Assembly (NCBI GenBank): GCA_963922455.1
Contig: CAWUIO010000144.1
Span: forward strand, 1-14,572
Direction: 5' to 3'
Origin: CAWUIO01 sp963922455
GTDB lineage: Bacteria > Bacteroidota > Bacteroidia > Cytophagales > Microscillaceae
Length of the DNA stretch: 14,572 nucleotides
Shown: positions 1 to 6,490 of the stretch, piece by piece
How the letters are laid out: every line of letters starts with the position of its first letter
Numbering within the stretch: the stretch's first letter is position 1
Made by a program: the position numbers and the translations under genes
The notes under the pieces: generated by a model
What the model was told of the DNA's origin: nothing
The model's database searches: none
What the model saw: only the letters and a program-made list of their open reading frames with translations

Positions 1-174
1 CCAAACTTTGAAGATGTTTTTTTTGAAAATTTCTTAAACAGCTCTAAACAAGACACTTACGCTTAAATTCCCAAAAACCGAAAAGACACACAATTCTACA
101 CTTCCCAATCTTTTTCCTTGCCCTTTTCATCTTCTTTGCCCCTTTTTTCCCATCCCTCGTTCAGAATGGGATTG

Positions 175-205
175 CAAATGTAGAGAAGATGTTTTTAATT
201 ACCAA
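175..205 (-). promoter_or_regulatory. Leftward Bacteroidota sigma-A type promoter
   Basis: Read on the minus strand, TTGG (205-202) is followed by a 19-base spacer and then TACATTTG (182-175). This is an exact match to the Bacteroidota/Flavobacterium consensus TTG-N17-23-TAnnTTTG. Transcription would start near 165-170 and run off the left edge of the window. No ORF of useful length lies between there and base 1, so the target gene is inferred to be outside the window. Confidence 0.6.
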
Positions 206-283
206 GCTAGTTTCAAAAAAAATTCAGGGTGTTTTTCAAATTAATACTCGCTTAACAAGTCATTGTGAGAAAGCCTTGGTATA

Positions 284-311
284 TTGGAATCCTTTTTGCG
301 CCATATATTTT
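284..311 (+). promoter_or_regulatory. Candidate promoter of the OmpA-family gene
   Basis: TTG at 284-286, a 17-base spacer and TATATTTT at 304-311 match seven of eight positions of TAnnTTTG with an acceptable spacing. The 5' untranslated leader would be only about 15-20 bases before the ATG at 334. The final G of the -7 box is missing and TTG is a common word in this AT-rich stretch, so this is weaker than the leftward promoter. Confidence 0.35.
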
Positions 312-333
312 ACACGAATAAACTAGTAAATTT

Positions 334-1479
334 ATGAATTTCAGGGCTTTCCTTTCTGTTACCTTACTTGGGCTGAGCTTACTAAGCTTCTCCTCTTTGG
401 CTCAAGGTGTTTATGTTTCTCCGACCTATAAAGTGGACCGGGATGGAGACGGTGTGCCCGACGTACGAGATCAATGTCCAGATACCGACAAGAATTTGAA
501 TGGCCATGAGTTTACAGTTGCCCACGAAGGCCAAGAGTATGCAGTTAAAATCACTGATTTCAAAGGCACTCTGGAAACCCACCGAAGAAAACTTCGAGTT
601 GATTTAAGCCGGCTCAGAAGGAAACGTAAGGAAATGCAAGAATCTTTTGAGGGCAAGGGCAAAAAGCCCCAAGCCCTTAATGATGAGCAAAAGAAACAAC
701 TAGCCGACATGGACACCTTAATCGAGGCTAAACGCGGCAAACTTACCGATTTAGTATATGTAAGTTCCATTACGGTAAACCAGGAAGTTATTCCGGTAGA
801 AATCCCTTTAGGAGTTGATGAATTTGGCTGTCTACCGGATAGGGACGGCGATGAAGTACCCGATATTGTAGATAAATGCCCGGATGAACCAGGGTTACGT
901 TACTACCAAGGCTGTAATGACCGAGATGGTGACCAAGTGATTGACCCCTTAGATAAATGTATTGACGAACCAGGCTTGGTCAAATTACAGGGCTGTCCCG
1001 AAGAGGGTACCGGCGATCGCGACAAAGATGGTGTCATCGATCGGGACGATTTATGCCCAGATACTTTCGGAAGCAAACGTAATAAGGGTTGCCCAGAAAT
1101 TGTAACCTCCCAAGAACGAGGTATTTTAGACCGGGCCAGCAAGGTTTTGTTCGACTCAGGCAAAGCTAGCCTTCGCCCCGAATCTTATTCCATTTTAAAT
1201 GAGCTTGCTAGCTTAATCAAAAGCAAAGCCCAACAATACAAAAGCCTTAGGGTACGACTTGAAGGACATACCGATACCGACGGCTTAGACCAATCAAATC
1301 TAATCTTATCTCGTAATCGATCCCGTTCTGTAAAAAATTATCTGGTCAGTCAAGGAGTAGATATTTCCATGATCTCTACAGCCGGTTATGGGGAGGGCAG
1401 GCTATTAATTAGTCCTGAACGCAATCCCGCCGATAAGCAAGCCAACCGGAGGGTTGAAATAGCCATTACTAGTCAATAG
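334..1479 (+). CDS. OmpA-family protein with TSP type-3 repeats
   Basis: Predicted secreted, peptidoglycan-anchored envelope protein of 381 residues. Residues 1-24 form a signal peptide (hydrophobic LLGLSLLSFSSLAQ, cut near A23-Q24). Four thrombospondin type-3-like calcium-binding motifs of the form DRDGDxVxDxxDxCPD lie at about 35-50, 169-184, 196-211 and 228-243. A charged, Lys/Arg-rich, probably helical insert (about 75-140) separates the first motif from the other three. The OmpA C-terminal domain covers about 268-378, with the LEGHTDTDG motif (D314) and the N322-x2-LS-x2-R329 motif that bind diaminopimelate of peptidoglycan. There is no N-terminal eight-strand barrel, unlike E. coli OmpA; TSP3-OmpA proteins without a barrel are common in Bacteroidota. 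The ATG is the only sensible start because the signal peptide follows directly. Function is inferred as cell-wall linkage or structural stability. Confidence 0.9.
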   Translation: MNFRAFLSVTLLGLSLLSFSSLAQGVYVSPTYKVDRDGDGVPDVRDQCPDTDKNLNGHEFTVAHEGQEYAVKITDFKGTLETHRRKLRVDLSRLRRKRKEMQESFEGKGKKPQALNDEQKKQLADMDTLIEAKRGKLTDLVYVSSITVNQEVIPVEIPLGVDEFGCLPDRDGDEVPDIVDKCPDEPGLRYYQGCNDRDGDQVIDPLDKCIDEPGLVKLQGCPEEGTGDRDKDGVIDRDDLCPDTFGSKRNKGCPEIVTSQERGILDRASKVLFDSGKASLRPESYSILNELASLIKSKAQQYKSLRVRLEGHTDTDGLDQSNLILSRNRSRSVKNYLVSQGVDISMISTAGYGEGRLLISPERNPADKQANRRVEIAITSQ

Positions 1480-1502
1480 GCTCTCTATTGCCTGAGCCTT
1501 AT
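1474..1502 (+). terminator. Weak hairpin after the OmpA-family gene
   Basis: Two competing small stems overlap the stop codon. CAATAG (1474-1479) pairs with CTATTG (1485-1490), and GGCTC (1479-1483) pairs with GAGCC (1494-1498), the latter followed by TTATT. The T tract is poor, so termination here would be inefficient. Confidence 0.25.
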
Positions 1503-1609
1503 TGGCCAGCTTAGCTTTCTCTTGAATTCACGAAAATGCCGAAACCAAACCCTTAGGTTCTGTGTTTCAACATCGTATTATATATAAAAATTTAATCATC
1601 ATAGGACTC

Positions 1610-2194
1610 ATGAATACCCCCCCCAATGCATACATTACGGTTTATACAGAATCTAACCCTAATCCCAACTCTCTAAAATTTGTTATTAACCAAATGTTGG
1701 TATCCGAAGGAAATACCTATGATTTTCCTGATGCTCAAAGCGCCGAAGGACTCTCCCCCTTGGCTACCGAATTATTCAATTTTGATTACGTAGATAGAGT
1801 TTTCTTAATGAACAACTTCGTTACCGTCACCAAAAGTGCCGAACGTGATTGGTATAATTTGGCCCCTGAATTAAAGAAGTTTATCCAAGCTTACCTTGAG
1901 GAAGGGAAAGTCGTAGTTAGCGCCCCAATTCTGGAAGAACCGTTAGCTGGCGAAGACGAGCCTGAAATCAATTCAAAAATCAGAAATATTCTGGACGAGT
2001 ATGTAAAGCCGGCAGTTGAGTCGGATGGAGGCGCCATCTCCTTTCATTCATTTGAAGAAGGTACTGTCAAAGTTCTCTTACAAGGTTCTTGCAGTGGCTG
2101 TCCTTCTTCTACCTTAACCCTTAAAGCCGGGATTGAGAACTTACTTCGCTCTATGTTGCCTGAAGTAAAAGAAGTAGTGGCCGAAGAAGTTTAA
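1610..2194 (+). CDS. Nfu/NifU-like iron-sulfur cluster scaffold protein
   Basis: 194-residue cytosolic protein that would assemble or carry Fe-S clusters and deliver them to target enzymes. Residues 8-95 match the Nfu N-terminal domain (TESNPNPNSLKFV near the start, then a DRVFLMNNFVTVTK segment). Residues 118-190 are the NifU C-terminal domain (LDEYVKPAVESDGG, then the C161-S-G-C164 motif that ligates the cluster at a dimer interface). The linker 100-117 is acidic and Pro-rich. I chose the ATG at 1610 rather than an in-frame GTG at 1562: homology begins a few residues after it, AGGA lies at 1603-1606, and the extra 16 residues look like translated AT-rich leader. It is 130 bases downstream of the OmpA-family gene, too far to assume co-transcription. 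Function is firm at family level. Confidence 0.92.
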   Translation: MNTPPNAYITVYTESNPNPNSLKFVINQMLVSEGNTYDFPDAQSAEGLSPLATELFNFDYVDRVFLMNNFVTVTKSAERDWYNLAPELKKFIQAYLEEGKVVVSAPILEEPLAGEDEPEINSKIRNILDEYVKPAVESDGGAISFHSFEEGTVKVLLQGSCSGCPSSTLTLKAGIENLLRSMLPEVKEVVAEEV

Positions 2195-2926
2195 TAGGCC
2201 AATCATCTTTGCGTTTCTGGGGCTGCCCCCGGCTAGCTAATTCGTTTCCGAATGAAAAAAAGTGCCGCCGGGGTCGGGCTTTCGCTACTCGCCGGCCTCC
2301 ACCCAAGCCAGCGGCGGGCTCAAACAGGCCGCTCTATCCCTCAGCCTTCATGAGAAATCTAATTGCGATTTTATGAAACACTTCTTCATATAGTTATGAT
2401 AAAAAAAGAAAGAAGGCACTCCCTCTTATATCCAGTAGCTTAGCAAATTTGAATTTACCAAGAAATTTTTCCTGATTTAGGCCTTTACAAATTTATCAAT
2501 TGGGCAGGCTATAAAATTAAAAAGTATACCTCACCCCCTCCCAAACTGTTAAAAGAACCCTAAAAAGGAAGTAAATTTTAGTTTTCATAAAACTTTGTAT
2601 AAATTTGGAGATTAGTTTTAAAAAAATAAGCTTAGCTTTCTAAACGGTAACAGCGCTGATACAATCCCATTTAAAATGCGCTTGTGATATATTACATAAA
2701 AGTTGCCAAATTTTTCAAAACAGCAAGCCTTATGTTCCGTATACAGCAAAGGTAGTATAAGATTACTTAGCATAAACGGTCATCAATTTTGAGTGTAAGC
2801 CATTAGCTCGAGTCTTCAATTTCTTACCTACCACGACAATTGGCACTTGAATAGTACAATTTTAAGAATGCGTTGAGATAGAACTTCCGAGTAAGAAAAT
2901 TATTTAACAATTAAAAACGTAAAATT
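2195..2926. other. 732-base gene-free region before xerD
   Basis: The left part (2219-2348) is repeat copy A. The remaining 578 bases are strongly AT-rich and broken by stops in all frames; the longest ATG-started ORFs are about 10-15 codons. A -7-like box TAAATTTG at 2600-2607 has only a poor upstream partner (TTAG, 2578-2581). An imperfect inverted repeat is present at 2650-2685 (ACAGCGC against GCGCTTGT, one bulge). I see no tRNA, riboswitch or pseudogene that I can defend. Confidence 0.5.
2219..2348 (-). repeat. Dispersed structured repeat, copy A
   Basis: About 130 bp, GC-rich against an AT-rich background. The minus strand is taken as forward. The order is: AAGGCTGAGGGATAGAG; the conserved block GTTTGAGCCCGCCGCTG; the conserved block GGCCGGCGAGTAG followed by CGAAAGCCCGAC; a stem; a loop; and the terminal mini-hairpin GGGG-CTG-CCCC (2219-2229). 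On the plus strand the stem is CCCCGGC (2227-2233) with GCCGGGG (2267-2273), seven perfect pairs that differ in sequence from copies B-D. The loop holds its own perfect hairpin, ATTCG/CGAAT around a four-base loop (2240-2253), absent from the other copies. It starts 24 bases after the nfu stop. It shares the CGAAAGCCC variant with copy D. Confidence 0.85.
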
Positions 2927-3826
2927 TTGGACTGGAACCATTATATAACGCAATATAAAAGCTATCTCCAGCTGGAGCGTGGCCTTTCGCAAAACTCTAT
3001 ACTTGCGTATTTACGAGACATTCAAAAATTCCACGATTATATTGAAAAATCCGAATCTGGTATTGGGATTGACAAAATTGAGACTAATCATATTCGTAAT
3101 TTCCTTGAGCATATCAACGAGTCCGGAATTTCGGTAAGCTCGCAATCTCGTATTTTGTCGGGAATTAAGTCTTTTTTCAAATATTTGGTTTCAGAAGGAG
3201 TACTGGACAAAGACCCAGCTTACTTGTTGGAAGGGCCTAAATTGGGCAAGAAATTACCGGAAATTTTGACCGTGGATGAAATCGATAAGATAGTTTCTAT
3301 GATCGATTTGAGCCGTCCCGATGGTCATCGCAACCGGGCTATGGTAGAAGTGTTGTACAGTTCAGGACTTAGGGTAAGCGAACTCATTGAGTTACGTATG
3401 GGAAGCCTATACTTAGATATCGGATTTCTTAAGATCTTTGGTAAAGGAAACAAAGAACGTTTTGTTCCGGTCGGTACCGATGCGATTAAATATTTGCAAT
3501 TGTACATGCAGTATGACCGCAACCGCTTCCCCATCCAAAATGGCTATGAAGACTTTGTTTTTATCAACCGTCGGGGTACCCGGATTTCTCGGATTATGGT
3601 CTTTATGATTGTCAGAGAATTAGCCAAGAAAGCGGGTATCAGTAAAAAGGTAAGCCCTCATACTTTCCGTCATTCCTTTGCTACGCACTTAATTGAGGGA
3701 GGGGCCGATTTGAGAGCCGTTCAAGAAATGCTGGGGCACGAGTCCATTACGACCACAGAAATATATACCCACTTAGATAAAGATTTTCTAAAACAAACCA
3801 TCCAAGACTTTCATCCAAGAAGTTAG
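2927..3826 (+). CDS. xerD: Tyrosine recombinase, XerD type
   Basis: 299-residue site-specific recombinase, the usual length for XerC/XerD, which resolve chromosome dimers at dif during division. Residues 1-90 form the SAM-like N-terminal core-binding domain. Residues 112-292 are the catalytic domain with R149 (SSGLRVSEL), K173 (FGKGNKER), H245 and R248 (SPHTFRHSFATHL), H271 (LGHESITTT) and the nucleophile Y280. All catalytic residues are present. The start must be TTG at 2927: an in-frame TAA lies at 2912-2914, and the next in-frame ATG is about 125 codons inside the catalytic domain. No good Shine-Dalgarno sequence is seen. XerD rather than XerC is chosen from the overall wording (LGHESITTTEIYTHLD) and is less certain than the family. 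A single housekeeping-like gene with no adjacent mobile cargo argues against an integrase role. Confidence 0.9.
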   Translation: MDWNHYITQYKSYLQLERGLSQNSILAYLRDIQKFHDYIEKSESGIGIDKIETNHIRNFLEHINESGISVSSQSRILSGIKSFFKYLVSEGVLDKDPAYLLEGPKLGKKLPEILTVDEIDKIVSMIDLSRPDGHRNRAMVEVLYSSGLRVSELIELRMGSLYLDIGFLKIFGKGNKERFVPVGTDAIKYLQLYMQYDRNRFPIQNGYEDFVFINRRGTRISRIMVFMIVRELAKKAGISKKVSPHTFRHSFATHLIEGGADLRAVQEMLGHESITTTEIYTHLDKDFLKQTIQDFHPRS

Positions 3827-3857
3827 TCGCTCTTAGAAATATTGAGAAAAAAGATTA

Positions 3858-3898
3858 GTGCCCGGCTCATTTATTAGATGAACCGGGTTATTAATTTT
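3858..3898 (+). terminator. Rho-independent terminator after xerD, probably bidirectional
   Basis: CCCGGCTCAT (3861-3870) pairs with ATGAACCGGG (3878-3887) with one C-A mismatch, and TTATTAATTTT follows on the plus strand. On the minus strand the hairpin is followed by CACTAATCTTTTTTC, so it can also serve a leftward gene ending at 3920. Placement 35 bases after the xerD stop fits. Confidence 0.75.
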
Positions 3899-3919
3899 AA
3901 CACTTGTGGGGAGCTTTGT

Positions 3920-4099
3920 TTATTTCAAAGCACCCGCTTTGGAAGTAAATTCTAAGATCTTTCCACTCTTCAATCCGATCTTTTCCTTAAAATCTTCCAC
4001 CATTACTTCTTGATAGGCTTTGAGAGCTTTGTCCCATCCTACCATGTAACTTGTTTGTTGAGTCTCTGTGAATTTTTTATCAAATAATACATTCTTCAT
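3920..4099 (-). CDS. Hypothetical 59-residue protein (doubtful)
   Basis: I do not recognise this. The ORF stays open to 4285 (121 codons), but the upstream half is low-quality and basic. The C-terminal 59 residues from the ATG at 4099 (MKNVLFDKKFTETQQ) look more protein-like: an amphipathic helical stretch (GWDKALKAYQEVMVEDFKEKIGL) and no signal peptide or membrane segment. It ends 33 bases from the bidirectional terminator, which supports a real leftward transcript. A 14-base palindrome lies upstream at 4142-4155. It could be a degraded remnant of a longer gene or a real small protein. Confidence 0.35.
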   Translation of the reverse strand: MKNVLFDKKFTETQQTSYMVGWDKALKAYQEVMVEDFKEKIGLKSGKILEFTSKAGALK

Positions 4100-4141
4100 G
4101 GCAACATGTTTATTTAAAGTAAGCAGGCAATATACATGTGT

Positions 4142-4155
4142 AGAGAGTTCTCTCT
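4142..4155. promoter_or_regulatory. Perfect palindrome, possible operator
   Basis: AGAGAG-TT-CTCTCT is a perfect inverted repeat with six-base arms and a two-base centre, 43 bases upstream of the 59-residue ORF start (4099). Position and symmetry suit a dimeric regulator site. Purine/pyrimidine runs of this type also arise by chance, and there is no regulator gene nearby. Confidence 0.25.
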
Positions 4156-4359
4156 TGTTAGTATTGACCTGCAAGTTGTGAAAAGCGTTGCCTGGTTTTT
4201 TTAAATATTTTAACTTTCCCCTCATTATCAAAGAAATTCTTCCTTTTCTTTCATATTTACGCCATATTTTCCAGACTATGGCCATTCATAAGAAAAGGTC
4301 TGCCCGATGGCAAGACCTCTCTCTTAAAATCCAATGTGTGTTTTTATTTTCAAGCATTC

Positions 4360-4494
4360 TCAAGGCTTAGGGATGGAACGGCCTGTTTGAGCCCGCCGCT
4401 GGATGGCGGGTTTGGCCGGCGAGTAGTGACAGCCCGACCCGCGCCGCATAGTACGATCAAGGTAGCACTTAGGATATGGCGCGGGGAAGCCCCT
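4360..4494 (+). repeat. Dispersed structured repeat, copy B
   Basis: Forward orientation. The module at 4362-4444 (AAGGCTTAGGGATGGAAC through the two conserved GCC-rich blocks to AGCCCGACCCGCGC) is identical, base for base by eye, to the inverted copy C. Inside it CCCGCC/GGCGGG forms a local hairpin (4392-4410). The main stem is CCCGCGCC (4438-4445) with GGCGCGGG (4478-4485), eight perfect pairs. The 32-base loop between them is unrelated to the other copies. The element ends with GGGG-AAG-CCCC (4483-4493). It lies 61 bases past the 3' end of the leftward solenoid-protein gene. Confidence 0.85.
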
Positions 4495-4522
4495 AGAATT
4501 CCTTAGCGCCCATATCCTAAGC
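4464..4522. repeat. Imperfect inverted repeat joining copy B loop to its flank
   Basis: AGCACTTAGGATATGGCGC (4464-4482) is nearly the reverse complement of GCGCCCATATCCTAAGCT (4505-4522), with two small bulges. One arm lies in the variable loop and stem of copy B and the other just outside the element. The GGGG-AAG-CCCC mini-hairpin sits between them. It could fold into a long hairpin 33 bases after the stop of the leftward gene at 4556 and act as its terminator or mRNA end, but there is no T tract. Confidence 0.6.
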
Positions 4523-4555
4523 TCCCAAAATAGCATTATTTTCTACTTTCTCCCT

Positions 4556-5569
4556 TTACTGACGCACTATTTTGCCACTCGTATCCCGGATCTCTACGCC
4601 AGAAGACGGGATCTTTTTGAGGTAAATAGGCCCGGAACGATCCCGGATTTTTACCACGGGGGTATCGGTATCTAATTTAGCGGAGTAGGCAATGTTTTCA
4701 AGGGCAATTTTGCCAGAATAGTCCTTCAACAGCAAGCCCTGGGATAAATTCTTCAGATAAATATGCCCCGAATGGTCTGATACATGGACAAAGGCCTGGG
4801 CGTTCATTATTTTAATTTCGCCAGCTTTATCAATAAGCTTTATGGGGCCCGAACTTTCTTTAATATGAATACTCCCGGAGGCATCGCGGATGTACAAACT
4901 ATCCCGCGTATTTTCGGTGACAAGCTTACCGGCACCATCCCGTATGCTGATAATCCCCCCTAGGTTACTTAGATGCATACTACCCGAGTGATCCCGAATG
5001 TACATAGGGTTATCGATACCTTCTATCTTGATTTTTCCGGAACCATCGCGGATGTCCAAAAACACTCCTGCTGGAACCTTAATGGTGGTATGAATCTTTG
5101 CCCCAGGATTGGCCATAAATGCCCCCAAATTGGGGCTACTAACTACGATATCATTTTCCACGCGCTTTTTTTGCTCCATGACCTCGAATGCTGATCGGAA
5201 ATACAGTTTATTCCCTCGGTCTTCGAGACGGATTTTAAGGTATTTTTCTAAAAACCTCCGTGCTTTTCGTTTGCCCAAGGATGTGATCCGTATTTCAGAA
5301 TTTATTTCTAGCACATCTTCCGTATTGGGCAAAATATATAAATTGCCGGCACTATGCCGAATTGCCACAGTTTTATAATCAGAACTCACCGGAAAACTCA
5401 GATCGGAGGTGGCCCGAAACTTTTTATAAAATAAAACCGGAGTAAAGCCCGTGCGTTTGAGCTGCCCTACACTACCCGTCTGGGCCAGCAAGCTTGGGCT
5501 TAAAATAGCCCATAGCATAGCCCCCATAAGCCAGGCTCGTATTCTCTTGTGAATTAATTTAGCGTTCAT
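4556..5569 (-). CDS. Secreted DUF4097-like solenoid protein with 18-residue repeats
   Basis: 337 residues from the ATG at 5569, which follows the upstream gene's stop by one base (TAATATG), so the two are translationally coupled. An in-frame extension upstream is rejected because it lies inside the neighbour. Residues 1-30 are a signal peptide ending LLAQ. Residues 31-170 are a non-repetitive domain. Residues 171-337 hold nine copies of a motif like IRDxSGxIxL, the position before the invariant Asp falling at residues 174, 192, 210, 228, 246, 264, 282, 309 and 328: exactly 18 apart for the first seven, then 27 and 19. This regularity predicts a beta-solenoid. It resembles the 'putative adhesin' DUF4097/DUF2807 families, whose biochemical role is not known. 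Location is inferred as periplasmic or surface. No catalytic residues are evident. Confidence 0.75.
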   Translation of the reverse strand: MNAKLIHKRIRAWLMGAMLWAILSPSLLAQTGSVGQLKRTGFTPVLFYKKFRATSDLSFPVSSDYKTVAIRHSAGNLYILPNTEDVLEINSEIRITSLGKRKARRFLEKYLKIRLEDRGNKLYFRSAFEVMEQKKRVENDIVVSSPNLGAFMANPGAKIHTTIKVPAGVFLDIRDGSGKIKIEGIDNPMYIRDHSGSMHLSNLGGIISIRDGAGKLVTENTRDSLYIRDASGSIHIKESSGPIKLIDKAGEIKIMNAQAFVHVSDHSGHIYLKNLSQGLLLKDYSGKIALENIAYSAKLDTDTPVVKIRDRSGPIYLKKIPSSGVEIRDTSGKIVRQ

Positions 5570-5570
5570 A

Positions 5571-6314
5571 TTAATTGCTTTGCATTTTATAAACTTTCCC
5601 CGAACCACTGGCCTTAGATGATACCGCACTGGGTTGGCCTTTGTAGTGCACCCTCCCAGAACCACTGATTTTTATTTCTAATTTTTTCTCAACTTGTACG
5701 TACACGTCGCCCGAGCCACTTACCCGGGTAGTGTTATTTTCAGCCTTTACATTTTTGAAGTCGCTCAAACCCGAGCCACTTACCCGGACTTCTAAATCCG
5801 TGCACTTGCCCGCTTTTACCTTGACTTTTCCCGAACCTGATACGTGCGTGCGCAAGACATTGCACTCCAGTTTTGCTAAGCTCAAAGAGCCTGATCCTAG
5901 GCTTCTTAGGGTAAGCTCATCGCAGCTATAGGCTTCCTCCATGCGTGTACTTCCTGAGCCGGCATTGCGTATTTCTTTCAAGCTTTTAAATTTTACAAGG
6001 ACCCGCACCCGCTCGGGCAAGGATACCTTGTCTTCTCCTAAATACTTAGCGCTTCTCAGGTAGTCAATTTTTCGCGAAATTCTAAGGATACCTTTTTTGG
6101 AAATTTCCGTTTTAATTTCGTCCAGAGGGAAACGCTCGCTTTCCAGTTCAATTTCGTTCCTATCAGAAGGGACCAGGGTTACATAAAAAGCTCCTTTGAC
6201 CCTTAATTCCTCAAAATTGTCCAGGTTGCGGGTTTCGGTGTTTTGGGCAAGTCCTAAACCGGGCAAGAAGCAAAACCCCAGTAGGATAGCCAGATAATAA
6301 TAATTCTGTTTCAT
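5571..6314 (-). CDS. DUF2807 family secreted protein (head GIN domain type)
   Basis: 247 residues. The signal peptide is 1-24 (LAILLGFCFLPGLGLAQ). The early segment NLDNFEELRVKGAFYVTLVP is typical of the DUF2807 putative auto-transporter adhesin, head GIN domain family. Seven GSG motifs sit at residues 119, 140, 160, 180, 200, 218 and 237, a period of about 20, with alternating charged/hydrophobic strands between, giving a predicted right-handed beta-helix. It is the first gene of a two-gene leftward operon with the 18-residue solenoid protein. The ATG at 6314 leads directly into the signal peptide. Function is unknown; despite the family name an adhesin role is not demonstrated, and these are often found beside stress or sensing genes. 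Confidence 0.82.
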   Translation of the reverse strand: MKQNYYYLAILLGFCFLPGLGLAQNTETRNLDNFEELRVKGAFYVTLVPSDRNEIELESERFPLDEIKTEISKKGILRISRKIDYLRSAKYLGEDKVSLPERVRVLVKFKSLKEIRNAGSGSTRMEEAYSCDELTLRSLGSGSLSLAKLECNVLRTHVSGSGKVKVKAGKCTDLEVRVSGSGLSDFKNVKAENNTTRVSGSGDVYVQVEKKLEIKISGSGRVHYKGQPSAVSSKASGSGKVYKMQSN

Positions 6315-6490
6315 GGTTAAGTAGGTTACTTGTAACTAGAAGATGATAAATCGGGTCTTGAGGTTGCTTGCTCTTCAAAAAATATAAGGGAATCACCAAA
6401 AATTATGAGAAATAAGGCATGGAGAACTATAGTAAAACTCAAGAGAATCTTGTATATTTACCTTCAGCCTAAATCTAAAGAGGAACGTTT

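Larger units (their letters stand above)
1..333. other. Gene-free intergenic stretch at window edge
   Basis: No convincing coding sequence is visible on either strand. Short leftward ORFs exist (one of 28 codons beginning MKRARKK), but nothing supports them. The stretch is AT-rich with several T/A runs. It contains a strong leftward Bacteroidota-type promoter (175-205) and a weaker rightward candidate just before the OmpA-family gene. It is therefore best read as a divergent promoter region whose leftward gene starts beyond base 1, with about 170 bases of 5' leader inside the window. Confidence 0.5.

Noticed and set aside
1562..1609. GTG start adding 16 residues to Nfu
   Set aside because: The extension is AT-rich leader-like and absent from the family's usual N-terminus; ATG at 1610 has an AGGA before it.
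2927..3826. XerD-like protein as integrase of a mobile element
   Set aside because: No excisionase, att repeats or cargo are seen nearby; length and motifs suit the housekeeping dimer-resolution enzyme.
3840..3900. Possible small RNA in the hairpin after xerD
   Set aside because: The hairpin with T-rich tails on both sides between convergent ORFs is fully explained as a bidirectional terminator.
5570..5665. Upstream extension of the 18-residue-repeat gene, containing a lipobox-like GGC
   Set aside because: It lies inside the DUF2807 gene in another frame; the ATG at 5569 with a proper signal peptide directly follows that gene's stop.
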